Translations under genes and position numbers: made by a program | Shown: positions 46,521 through 57,454 of the stretch, one piece after another | How positions within the stretch are numbered: position 1 is the first letter of the stretch | Layout of the letters: each line of letters starts with the position of its first letter | The notes under the pieces: generated by a model | Told to the model about the DNA's origin: nothing | The model's input: only the letters and a program-made list of their open reading frames with translations | Database searches by the model: none | Source of the DNA: Pomphorhynchus laevis | Taxonomy: Eukaryota; Acanthocephala; Palaeacanthocephala; Echinorhynchida; Pomphorhynchidae | DNA: 64,000 bases | Direction: 5' to 3' | Assembly: GCA_012934845.2 (NCBI GenBank) | Contig: WNNJ02001739.1 | Span: forward strand, 558,001 to 622,000

Positions 46521-47225
46521 ATAGATTGGAGCATGTGTCACATGAGTGGATTGTTGAAACTATTAAAACCTAAACACTTGTTCTCTGTACGAACTGTAGC
46601 CGACATACGCATTTATAAGGAATATTAAAATGTAAACGGTATCTAAAAAGTAATATTAACAGAAATATTTAATATATTTTTTAATATATTCATCAATAAA
46701 TTATATAAAATTAGTAAAATTTTTAATGCGTATGTAATTAATAAATTTACTATTAATTACAGAAAAATGTATTTAACATAAACTTAAAGTAAGTCACAAA
46801 TTCAGCAAATATTAAATCTTGTACTTCAAATTTTAAATTACATTCATGCAACATTTCAAAATGTTTTTTCCAGTCGATGAGCGGTAGTTTCAATAGTTTA
46901 TGATTTGTAGATATACTTTTTAATCAGGTTTACAATATAGAAAAAATTCTATTTTCTATTGGGTTTTTATTGAGTTCTATTAGATTTCTGTGGAGTTGAA
47001 AGGTAATTCAAGTACCGTTGAATTTTTAGTTTCTCAATCACGAAGGTGATATTTTGCAGACTAAATGGTAAGAGAAAGTAAACAATAATAATAAGTTGTA
47101 AGTTTGCCTCAGTTGTAAGATTCAACATTGCTATACGGATAGCAATGTTGGAGGGATAAATGCTGGATTTAAATGAATTTAGAAAATTAAAAGAATAATC
47201 AATATATTGGAACAAAAAACCTCGG

Positions 47226-47228
<3 letters not shown>
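46521..47228. other. AT-rich spacer without recognised genes
   Basis: No coding or element signal recognised between the LINE-B fragment and the TA microsatellite. Confidence 0.5.

Positions 47229-47305
<77 letters not shown>
47229..47305. repeat. (TA)n microsatellite
   Basis: About 76 bp of pure TA, 65 bp before the start of the region shared with the right end of the window. The long Ile-Tyr frame through it is an artefact. Confidence 0.95.
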
Positions 47306-47307
<2 letters not shown>

Positions 47308-47514
47308 TGTATGAAAGTTAACTAACACGCGAATGAGTCTAAAATATAGAAGAATATGCATAAGAAAGCTTCACAACTACTGCATGGATAACAGAGCTAA
47401 ACATGGATATTAAATTAAAACCAAGAAAGTTTAAGTGATTACACATGAAAGAGCTTTGAGATTTAAAGAAATAAGAAATTATTTAGGGTCCAAATATATT
47501 GTATGATCAATATA

Positions 47515-47625
47515 AGTATATAATCAATATTATATAATCAATATTATAATCAATATAATAATCAATATAATCAATATAATCAATATTATATAATCAATAT
47601 TATATATAATCAATATAATCAAAAA
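47515..47625. repeat. Short AT tandem repeat in the LINE-B1 5' region
   Basis: Many copies of the word ATAATCAATATT with variable spacing; mirrored at about 63,755-63,850 in the oppositely oriented LINE-B2. Confidence 0.8.
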
Positions 47626-47814
47626 AACGTTAAAATTTTCAGTATTAGGGAAAATGTCAATAGCGGGAAGATAATGTGATTTATGAAGAATGTAGTTCGT
47701 TGAAGAGAGGTAAATATTAGAATGTTGTAACGGTTCAGAACGGTATAAAGAATAATGACCATAGTCAACTGATATAAAATTGTCTTGACTATAAATACTT
47801 ACATTCCAGATTAT

Positions 47815-47995
47815 CCTTGCCAGTTCCAGATTTCAAGACGTTTGCTGTCAGTTCAAGATTATTTCTGTCGGTTCCAGATTTTTCCTGACAGTTCCAGGTT
47901 TTTTTTATGACAGTTCCAGATTTTTCCTGACAGTTCCAGATTTTTCCTCTCAGTTCTAGATTTTTCCTATCAACTCCATATTTTTCAAGTCAGTT
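47815..47995 (+). repeat. About 20-bp tandem repeats in the LINE-B1 5' region
   Basis: Roughly eight units of the form CAGTTCCAGATTTTTCCTGA, varying at the 3' end (GTCGG, TGACAG, CTCAG, CAAGTCAG). The same array is present, inverted, at 63,400-63,570. Short tandem arrays in LINE 5' regions often carry promoter activity in other families; that role here is inference. Confidence 0.85.
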
Positions 47996-50127
47996 CCGCT
48001 CGCTACGATCGCGAATTGAGCTTAATCTCTCGATAAAATATCATGCCTAGTAAAGATCGATATCAAATCCCTGTTGCTGATCACGCAAATTCGACATCGG
48101 AATGCAATGATAATTATACAAGTTTGGAAGTTTGATGGGATTGTTAAGACTGTGACGTATGGAACCTTGTTCGAGTTAAAATATCTAATCGTTCGGTGTA
48201 TCAAAGTAAACCGCTTACATGTGGTTTCTGTTCATAAATAAAACTTTTACAGCTATCCTGCTCCTCCACTTCGTTTCAAACATGACTACGCATACAATAC
48301 TGCTTTTGACGTTTCCCCGCATCAACACTTGACTTCGCATCGTATAATTCCATTCTTGAACCCACACTCACACACTACTCGTACAACTACAGATAAAACT
48401 TTCATTCATCTCAATCATCCTAACAATGCAAACAGTAAAGCTTTTCATATCGTACCTTTTCTTTCCTATTCCTCCACCTTATAAATACATCTCATACTTC
48501 TTTCTTCTCTTCACGTACTCCTTACTCTACCTCCACCGTTTCACTTATCAATAATTTACATCCTTCCGTCAAATTCATCTCCAGTAGCATCTTCGATCAA
48601 CCGATTCAACACTTCACTCCAGTAACATATTCTCTAATCTACCTGTATTATACATTAAGCACACCTGTCATTTCCACTTCTACCTGCTCATCTGCCTCGA
48701 CTCTGACCAGCTATGTCCTTCCATCACTTCCATGTTATCGTATTACCTCGCGCGATCGCTGTGTTAACATATCAATTAAAGCTTCCCGAATCTGCTGTTC
48801 TACAATCTCTCCTCGATAATGATGTATCCTCGATTATGGTGTTTCAGGTATATCCTAGCAAACATTCTTCTTGACGATAATCCATCCATCTTCGATAATA
48901 TCGCTCATGTATATTTTATCCGCTTAAACAAATCACCTAAATCCAATCATTTCAGTCATCCACTCCTAAAAATTGTTTTCCGACATGCTTCTTGTTCTTG
49001 TCACTCTTACTTATCCCATCCTCCTTCTCCGCCTCCAACATAAACTACTCAAATGTCGACCCTGGAAACTTCGTGATATCCTTATTCTCTGCGCAGCCTT
49101 ACTCAATTCTTCAATCTTTACACTTCCACTTAACTATCTTTCTCCCGATTATCTCTGCATTCTGTTTGGTTATGAACTTACGACTATTCTCAATCACCTT
49201 CTGCCTAGTCAACACCGACGCTTTCAGCGCTTGCGTCATGCTCTCTAATTCGATTCCGACTGTAGTCTTTCTAAGCATCAACTCCGTCACTCTTTTCGTG
49301 TGTTTAATCCCTTTCTTAAACGTTCCCCTACTCACTCATTCCAAATCTCCATGCTTCCGACCTTTCTCTCCGCCGTTCCCATCTCATTCCTATACGTACT
49401 AAACGTACTTTCTTTTAACAAAATCAACTCGAGTCCTCTTCAAACTCTAAATCTAATTAAACAATCTTAAACTCATTTTTTCACTATCATCTACCCCTTG
49501 TAATATAAATCCTGATGAATTTTCTTCTTATCTACAATCTAAGCTATCTAATTTACTCTACCTTATACACATTTACCACTTGAATCCTTTATTCTATTAA
49601 AATAATTCCATCCCAGAGCTATTCCAACTTATTTTCGTTTTGTCTGATTAAATTACTTCGGTTCTTCTGTTATTACCTTATAACACATCTCCTTCTGACC
49701 TAATTCCTACTCACTTGCTTTAAAATATCTGCTCATTTATCTCAACCTTTCTAACGACATTGTTCAAATTGTCTATCTGCAGCCGCAAATTTCCTTCCAA
49801 CTGGAAATGCACAACTGTCTGTTCTCTCCTCAAAAAGCATTCACTTGACCTCACTACCATCTTCGTAGTCCAATCCCACTTCTCCCAATCCTCTCTAATC
49901 TGCTTGTGCGTATTATTCTCAAGCAAGTTAATACATATATATTTTCCTCCAACTTGTTTCCTCTCTTTAAAGTGCTTTTCGCTCTAATAACTCTATTGAA
50001 ATTGCCTGTCTTAAAGTTTATAACGACTTACTTTTCGACTTACTAACGACTCACAGTTTCTATCTGCTGGACGTTATCTACATCATCTTAAAGTTTTCAA
50101 ATTACAAGATTAATATACACAATTACA

Positions 50128-51270
50128 ATGGAGCAAACGAATGCAAGCAAAACTATTTCAAGAACATCCAACCGAGTAATGTCTACTTCTTCACGTTGCT
50201 GTTCCTGTAACAGTAAAAACTCAATATGTCGAAGTTGCATCTGTGCTAAAGTTGGTCGTACTTGCGTGGACTGTTATGCTCAAAGCTGTGAAAACGGTAA
50301 TTCTAAAGAAATAAACCGATCACGATCTGAAGAAAGCAATCTACCTCTAAATAGTGAAAATTCCACATTACTGTACAACGACATCTCAACAACTCGTCTT
50401 GTAGATTCTGTGTTGCAATTCAATCCTTCTCTTGCTGCTAGCGCTATACAGATTCCAAACCGTGTATTACCATCCTTGTCACCTATTATCACACAAGGGG
50501 AGTTTGTTTCACTAGATTTAAAGTGTACCGCGTTGGATTGTCCAATATATTCTTTCGTAAAAGTGCCATGCCAAGTTTCCAGGGAATTTTTCACACGAGA
50601 TTTTCTGTGTGGGTTATGCTCCGCTAAGTTATTATCCGACTTAAAAGAGTCGTTAGCGAGCGCCAATTCCTCTATTAATGATCTACAAACAAGAATAGAA
50701 TCTCTCAATCTCACTTCTTCGCCTTCCGTGCCAACTTCTAATCCAGAGTTATCAATACCTCGTCAAACTTTCGCATCTATTATCCGCAAAGAAGTGGCTC
50801 GCTCAGTACTCGCAACATCTCAATTCGATGGTCAATCAACATCTCCCCTAACAATAATTTAAGCATGTGATAGGCAGCAACGGCGCTCGTCAAACGTAAA
50901 AATACGCGGACTACCTAATTCATCAGACGATCTTGCTTTAGTATCGGATCTTATCGCATCGTTGAAGGTGTCTTGTGCATCCACATGTCGTTTGTATTTA
51001 CGCCGACTCCCTGCAAAACGTCATGATATTCCTCCGTGGATACTTGTTACATCTGATGAAGCAACCACCACGTCAATTCTGAATAATGCCTACAAACTGA
51101 GAGAATCGACTCGATTTCACAACGCTTATGTAAGCCCGGATCTCTCACCACCTGAGGTGAAAGCACTAAAATTACTCAGGAAACAATTACACGAAAAACG
51201 TTTGGCGGATCCTTCGCATAAATTCATAATTCGCAATAACCGAGTTATTCGTTTGCAAAAAATCATTTAA
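50128..51270 (+). pseudogene. LINE-A ORF1 (nucleic-acid-binding protein), one stop
   Basis: About 380 codons in one frame, with a single in-frame TAA at 50,860-50,862. The N-terminus has a Cys-rich cluster (about residues 24-55): CCSCNSKNSICRSCICAKVG, then RTCVDCYAQSCENG, a C-x-C / C-x-x-C pattern known from ORF1 of insect CR1/L2-type LINEs. The C-terminal part (after 50,900) has VKIRGLPNSSDDLALVSDL and LPAKRHDIPPWILVTSDE, the RRM-like segment of LINE ORF1 proteins, and a basic KLLRKQLHEKRLAD stretch. It would coat the element's RNA. A track of Ser/Leu-rich residues in between is probably disordered. Confidence 0.85.
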
Positions 51271-51350
51271 TCTCCGCCGAAATTCAACCAAATATATCAC
51301 CACCCTCAATATGACATCATGATAAATCGCAAACAACAACGAGGCGAACA

Positions 51351-54279
51351 TTGTCTGATTCTCCCTCCTCTTCCTTGGGTTGTTTTGCGCCATTTAACTC
51401 CAAATTATTCTCCCTAAATTCTCTTTCTAAATACTCACTTAACATCGGTCTCATCGACATTCGTTCCTTACTCCACAAGCTTGAACTTGCTCTCGAAGTC
51501 TTCCAAAATAACTCACTTTCACTTCTCTGCCTAACCGAATCTTGGCATTCCACAAACGACATATCCATTCGAAGACTCGTATCGCTTAACCTAAACGTTG
51601 CCGAACGTGCTCGACATGGTGATCCAGGAAGAATCAACCATGGTGGTCTACTTTCCTTTTCTTTGCCCGCTATATCGTTACATGTTCTAAACTTTCCAGT
51701 TGCCCCTACGTCATTCGAGCTGATGTGCTTTAACGCTATACACTTCAGTAGACGAATTTGTTTCGCCCTTATCTATCGACCAGGCTCATCTGCGCCATGT
51801 CTTACATTCTTTGACGAACTCTTTGATATGCTCTCTAACCTAAGCATTACATCATCTCCCGTCATTATTCTTGGTGACCTCAACATTCGACTTGACAGAC
51901 CATCATGCGCTCACTCGTCACACCTACTCAAGACATTATCAGACTTTGGCTTCAGATATATCCCTACTGAATCCACTCATATCCAAGGTGGCACCATTGA
52001 TTGCATCTTTGTTCAATCATCGTCTACTTGCAGCACCGTTTCTGTGAAAGATGTGGGCCTATCCGACCATTACCTTCTCACCATTAACATTAAAACCAAT
52101 GATCCTCCACACCCTACTCATCCCCATATATACTGTCCATGGAAACAACTTGATCTAAATAACTTGCGTACAAACCTTCTCTCGTCCCCACTCCTAATTT
52201 TTGCCGCCTTTACTAACACTTCACTTGACGACTTAACCAACATGTACAGCACTGAACTTATTGGCATACTCGATATGATTTTGCCGTTCAAACAATGTAC
52301 GCCTCGCCGTCAGTCAGGATCGCCCTGGTTCGATAGCGATTGCCAAAGAGCCAAGCGCTCCTTACGACACCTTCACCGAATGCACTCAAGATTCCGTCGT
52401 CGTAATATCACCGAGCTATTAAACTCATCTTACTCAGAATACCTCGAATTTCGACGCAAATACCGATATCTTTTGAACTCAAAATGATCCTCGTACTGGC
52501 AAAGCAAAAACATCTTTGCGCGACAATCATCAATACGCGTGGAAATCCATTAATAACCTTTTGGGTAGAAACAAATCCGTCACGTCTATCTCTATCACTT
52601 CCAACCAATTCGCATCTCATTTGCAACGCAAAATAGCTCGAACTTTGACCTCAATCGACGTACCATTATCTTCTAGTTTCTACCTTGCCCCATATCATAC
52701 TGAACTGTTTCACTTTTCACTTTTATCTATCGAAAGCGTATCTGATGCCCTAGCATGATTACCCAATTCAACCTCTCCTCTCGATCCTGTTCCAACATAC
52801 ATTCTAAAGTTACTAAAAAACACCATCAGCCCTTATCTCACAAGTGTCTTTAACATGTCTATCCATTTATCACATAACCCTTCGTCGTTCAAACATGCCA
52901 TAGTTCGCCCATTATTAAAGAAGCATCATCTTGATCCAAGTTCCGCCTCCTCCTATAGACCAATATCAAACCTTCCGACCATCTCAAAACTTTTCGAGCG
53001 TCTCATCCTCAGACGGGTAAGCAACTACATATCATCAAATTCTATGTTTCCACCTTTTCAATCAGCATATCGACCACAACATTCTACTATGACCGCATGC
53101 ACAAAACTCTCCAATGATCTACTTCTTGCTCTTGACAAACATCTAGTAATCCTTGTAATTTCACTTGATTTATCCTCCGCCTTTGATGTAGTTGATCACA
53201 CTATACTTCTCTCATGTCTCAAACACCGTTACTGCTTCTCGTCTCATGTCATTTCTTGGTTCAAATCCTACCTCTCAAATCGCTCTTATCACGTAGTCTC
53301 CAACTCCAACTCTTCTGCGCCGGTTCCTCTCAGCTGCGGTGTACCACAAGGATCCGTTCTAGGGCCGCTTCTTTTCACCCTTCTTCTTGATGATTTATCT
53401 TCCATCGTGGTCCCTTTCGGCTTTGAAGTTATTCAGTACGCTGACGATATAGTAATCTATGCATCATGCACACTTACATCTGCATCCAACCTCGCTTCTG
53501 ATGCATCGTCTTGCCTCTCTGCTATTCACGCATATCTTTGTTCAATCCGTATGTTTTTAAACAACGAGAAATCTAACATGATGTGGATAACACCGCGCCA
53601 CTCTTACACCCTCGATTTTCCAGTATGCATACACAATTTCCGTCTACCAGAAGTGACTATCATGACAATCCTCGGTGTCCCTTTTGACAATAATCTCTCG
53701 TTTCTGCCTTTTATTCGTAGCAAGATCAGTTCATGCTCCCTCATCCTCCGTGACATTCGAAGTGTCCGTAGAAACCTCGACGTCAAATTGACAGCTATTT
53801 TAATCTCCAGCCTTTTCATGCCTCGTCTAGAATATTGCTTAGGTCTTCTCGTAAACTGTCCAGCATATCAATTTAACTATCTACAAAGGATTCTGCACAT
53901 GGCTGCTAGGGTCATCTTCCGCCTTCGTAAGTACGACCACATCTCCAACACCCTCCGCATCCTTAACTGGCTCGACATTCCGAGCCGCATAACCTCTCAA
54001 ATTCTCACACTTGCATGGCAAATCAAATTCCGGCACAACCCTCCTTATCTATATCTTCCTGATAACGCATCCAATATGACGACTGGTCTCTCCCTAAGAA
54101 GTCATCGCTCCTACTCGCTTTTCGTCCCTCGTCACAACGGTAATCACGGATATCGTGCGTTCACCATCGCTGCACCACGCCTTTGGAACAAACTTCCTCG
54201 AGACACAAAATCATTTACGTCGCTTAAACACTTCAAAACTTCCTTGATCGCCATACTTCTTGCAAACGAACTAAAATAA
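51351..54279 (+). pseudogene. LINE-A ORF2 (endonuclease plus reverse transcriptase)
   Basis: The endonuclease (51,351 to about 52,090) has IGLIDIRSLLHKL, LLCLTESWHS (catalytic Glu), VIILGDLNIRLD, TIDCIF and GLSDHYLL (catalytic His). A frame change lies near 52,485, where SK is followed in the next frame by NDPRTGKAK. An in-frame TGA at 52,756 (in DALA-stop-LPNS) lies in the linker before RT. The RT (about 52,930-54,000) has SSYRPISNLPTISKLFERLI, then VISLDLSSAFDVVDH, GVPQGSVLGPLLF and IQYADDIVIYA with the catalytic DD. The C-terminus ends with APRLWNKLPRDT, as usual for this group. No RNase H domain follows. Confidence 0.9.
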
Positions 54280-54431
54280 CACTTTCAGCCGCAATCAATT
54301 CAATAACTCTACATACAACTTCAAACACTCATCGGACGTAAACTTGTCTTTTAATTTTTATAGTGGGTCTGTAAATGGTTCTATTTTACCATAACGGCCA
54401 CTCTAAATAAATTCTATTCTATTCTATTCTA

Positions 54432-55672
54432 TTACTTATCTCGCGCGATCAAAAATTATGTAGTGTTATAGTTTCTCTTGATCTATCGTCTGCTTATGGC
54501 ATCGTCAATCACTCGATTCTTCTCCATCGTCTTCGTCATGATTATGGCTTCTCTTTACCCACTGTAGCTTGGTTTTCTTCATATCTATTAAACCGTACAT
54601 TTCGCGTCTGTTTTAACTTTTATCTTTCCCTTCCCTCTTCCATGCCGTCCGGTTTTCCACAAGGCTCCATATTATGCCCTTTGATGTTCTCTCTTATTCT
54701 CTGTGACTTGTCTCCTTTTTGTCATACATTTAACTTCCATGTTATGCAAAATGCTGATGACATTCTCATCTATGCTCATGCACCTTCCTATCGTATTCAT
54801 GATCTTAGTGTTTCTGCTTCCAACTGTTTTGCCTCAATTTTCAATCATTTTTATTCTCTTCGTCTTTCTCTAAATCCTAATAATTTTAAAATAACGTAAA
54901 TTTTTCCTTGACGCCTCGGATTAGAACCTACCTCCGTATTATTAAATTCTACAATTTTTTCTATCGTTGATAACCTCGTTCTCCAAGACTTCCATTTCGA
55001 CTACCAACTTTCAATTAAATCGTTCGTTAGAGATAAAGTATGCTCATCTACCTTGATTCTCCGAAATCTCCGTCAAATTCGTAGATTAATAGATTTCCCT
55101 TGTATGACTTTCATATATTCACTCATTTTGTTAAAACTTGATTTTTGTCTTAGTCTATTTTCCAACTCACCTAAATTCACTCTTCTTCCGCTACAACGTA
55201 TCATCAACACAACCGTCCGAATTCTACTCCGTCTTCGTCGTTTTGATCATACATCCCCCAGCTTGTTTCTCTCGATTTGTTTACCATTTATTGTCGTGTT
55301 CAAATTGGTCTTATTCTCATTGCTTTCAGCCTTGTAAATTTCCATACTCCTTCATTTCATAACCTTCCTTTTCTCGACAATTCTGGTCCTGTTTACTGTT
55401 CCCTGGGTTCTCATAATTGCCTTCATTTACATGCTCTAAACTACTCTACCTCTTTTGACTTTCATTCCTTCCTTGTAGCTTCTCCTCTATCGTGGAATCA
55501 TCTACCCATTCGTGTACGCCAATCAACCTCCTTGCCGTGCTTAACTGCTAAATTTGATTCCATTTAAACAATTTAACTAATTTATCTATATGACTTTTGC
55601 TGTTTTTTGTTAGTTAGTGTACTAGTAAGTGTGCAGATGGCACGCATTTGCCACGTTAAATAAATTATTATA
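54432..55672 (+). mobile_element. LINE-B1, 3' portion
   Basis: Continuation of LINE-B1 after the LINE-A insertion: ATTACTTATCTCGCGCGATC corresponds to 58,190-58,215 of LINE-B3. It carries decayed RT motifs: SGFPQGSILCPLMF (54,648-54,690), MQNADDILIYAHAP (54,744-54,786, YADD changed to NADD), LSLNPNNFK and the C-terminal SPLSWNHLPIRVR (55,480-55,520). The 3' end is CACGCATTTGCCACG then TTAAATAAATT (to about 55,672). Confidence 0.85.
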
Positions 55673-55679
55673 TGAAAAC

Positions 55680-56560
55680 ACTCTAGAGATCTTGGCTAGA
55701 TAAACCATATTTTTAAGTCTTCTCAACATATATAGCCGCGAAGAACATTTCCTGACTACTATGTTGATGCTAGCATTCCAGGATAGATCACAGACAAATA
55801 CAAAAACGAGTATCTTTAATTCACTTACTATCTCAATATCCATATTGTATACCATAATATGTGATAGATACAAGAACTGTCTCTAAGATGGACTAAACGG
55901 CATTACTCTTCATTTTGAGAAATTTAATGTCATCTTATTCCCAAAACACCAATTCATGAAATGCTCCAATTTATTGCTGAAACATTGTTCAATAACAGCA
56001 CGATTCGGGACGGACAAAATTATCGCATAGTGGTTCGTAAATTCGATTCCATATGAGTTAAACGATGGCTTTCATTTAAACGTCTGAGCGATAACCTTAA
56101 TGTGAAATAAACTAACTGCGCTAAGAAAGAAACGAAGAGACCAAAGCAACTTGCCATATAGGAAAATCGCTGATCCTCATTTGATTTAACATAATATCAT
56201 TATTGACACTCGAATGATTTTATAAAGTCTGCATGAATGCAAATTGGAATGCACAAAGTGAAACTCTCCAAAGTGCCCAGAACTCATTTTTGTTGAAGCA
56301 AAATAGCGATAACTGAAGACTGATTTTGTCGGCAAGCGAATAGATCATCGTCTAGCACATCATTGTAAGTATTAAACAATCTTTTGCGAAAACTTAATTC
56401 AAGCAACTTACCAAATACGGAATTCAACATAATAGGTCGTAATGGTAGCTGATAACATTTCGGTATGCTTTCGATGCGTTTAAGGAGGAAAGCAAGTCTC
56501 CGAATTTTACATGAGAAACATATATTTCATTAAGGTGAGGGCGATCATCTGTAAATATTC
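55680..56560 (-). mobile_element. LINE RT remnant, minus strand (LINE-D)
   Basis: Minus frames from about 56,500 downward: KRIESIPKCYQLPLRPIM then LNSVFGKLLELSFRKRLF (the RT N-terminal block, normally SYRPISLxxxxxKxxE), and later CFGNKMTLNFSK and LSWNASINIVVRKCSSRLYM then LRRLKN (56,000-55,690, the post-palm block). The catalytic YADD segment is not recognisable. Many stops. It abuts the 3' end of LINE-B1 tail-to-tail. Confidence 0.65.
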
Positions 56561-57010
56561 ATTTGATCCTTCACCATATGAGATAAAAAAAACAGTTTGG
56601 TTCATTAAGGCTCTTTATCAAATCGTCTTCACCAAGGCTTAGAAAACCATCGTGCGTTTTAGAATTCTTGAAATTCTTGCCAAGATTCCATGCATGGTTA
56701 CGTGACCTTGAAAGTTTGTTGAGATGATACTAATTCTTTGATAGTTTAATTTAATTTTCTAGCTTTAAAGTGAGCTGGCTAAATATTCTATAATTGCCTT
56801 TCTTGTAAACCGTATCTCTCTGATTCTGTAAATCTTTAATCAGCGAAATCAACCAAAGTAGATCACGGTTTGTCAAAAACATTTGTCAAAAAATAATTTT
56901 TAAATGTTTTTTTTTACAAATTCAAGAAATATTTTTAAATAAAATGCATTTTAAGTAAAATTAAATAATATTATGTTATTTTGGGAAGAATATAAATATG
57001 TATTTTACAA
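56561..57010. other. Spacer without recognised genes
   Basis: AT-rich DNA between LINE-D and the short candidate ORF at 57.0 kb; no motif recognised. Confidence 0.5.
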
Positions 57011-57013
57011 GAA

Positions 57014-57139
57014 ATGAATTTGCAAGAACTGGTATCTAGCTGCAAATCCGAAACATTTAGTGATGCAATGCGGTCGTTAAGTTCCGAATGTACTACATGC
57101 AATGCTAGTCATGAGCTTCCACCAGTATCACCGGCATAA
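57014..57139 (+). CDS. Short ORF, possible terminal exon (uncertain)
   Basis: A 41-codon frame with ATG just after a possible acceptor (TTTTACAAG at 57,003-57,011). It reads MNLQELVSSCKSETFSDAM, then RSLSSECTTCNASHELPPV. The composition is protein-like, but no family is recognised. The minus strand also gives a protein-like frame (ISYAGDTGG, then HVVHSELNDRIASLN) that faintly recalls a GIY-YIG strand with its Y-x-G-[DE]-T, so a PLE remnant is an alternative. Confidence 0.2.
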   Translation: MNLQELVSSCKSETFSDAMRSLSSECTTCNASHELPPVSPA

Positions 57140-57263
57140 CTGATATTAGAGTCCATATGATTTAACTTCTCAATCACTCTACCCCTGTAAATTGCTAACT
57201 GCTTTCCTGCATTCTACATCATTAATTTATAATTTGTAATTAGACAAATAAGTTTTAAATAAT

Positions 57264-57325
57264 ATATATTTATTTTTACGCGTCAAATGCGTGCCGGCGC
57301 ACGCTTACATGACCACAAGGAGGAA
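57264..57325 (-). mobile_element. LINE-B 3' end only, minus strand
   Basis: TTTATTTTTACGCGTCAAATG, then GTGCCGGCGCACGCTTACAT, is the complement of the LINE-B4 3' tail (61,765-61,812). Only the last 60 bp or so are present, a severely 5'-truncated insertion. Confidence 0.8.
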
Positions 57326-57454
57326 CCCAAACAAGGTGCTCATCCGTTCTTACACAAAAAGGAAAAGTTAAAAAATTAAAAATATTCATGATATAGTTTA
57401 GTATGTTGGGCATTGATCATAGAGCTGCTGCTTTTTCTTGTAGAATATTTTTCC

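Larger units (their letters stand above)
47370..50033 (+). mobile_element. LINE-B1, 5' portion (interrupted by LINE-A)
   Basis: 47,370-48,970 matches the reverse complement of about 62,440-64,000 almost exactly at the outer end. It is the 5' region plus ORF1: a frame near 48,840-48,975 has ILANILLDDN, HVYFIRLNKSPKSNHFSHPL and LKIVF, an RRM-like LINE ORF1 block. At about 48,975 the sequence jumps to a post-endonuclease linker (INYSNVDPGNFVISLF, about 49,030) and the N-terminal RT region (49,300-50,033; compare 57,455-58,190). The endonuclease domain is therefore missing through an internal deletion. Frames are heavily disrupted. At 50,033 the copy is cut by LINE-A and resumes at 54,432. RT motifs place it in the CR1/L2 group. 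Confidence 0.8.
50034..54431 (+). mobile_element. CR1/L2-like LINE, nearly complete (LINE-A)
   Basis: A 4.4-kb element inserted into LINE-B1. The flanking TTACTT at 50,028-50,033 and 54,432-54,437 is a 6-bp target duplication. It has a 5' UTR of about 94 bp, ORF1 (50,128-51,270), ORF2 (51,351-54,279) and a 3' UTR ending in (TTCTA)n. A short tandem-repeat 3' end instead of poly(A) is typical of the CR1/L2 group. Only three disruptions are seen: one stop in ORF1, and one frame change plus one stop in ORF2. That makes it the youngest LINE in the window, and younger than LINE-B1, which it splits. Confidence 0.9.

Noticed and set aside
49111-51637. Minus-strand ORFs across LINE-A and LINE-B1, some over 100 codons
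   Set aside because: These are antisense shadows of the LINE ORFs; the Cys cluster, endonuclease and RT motifs are on the plus strand.
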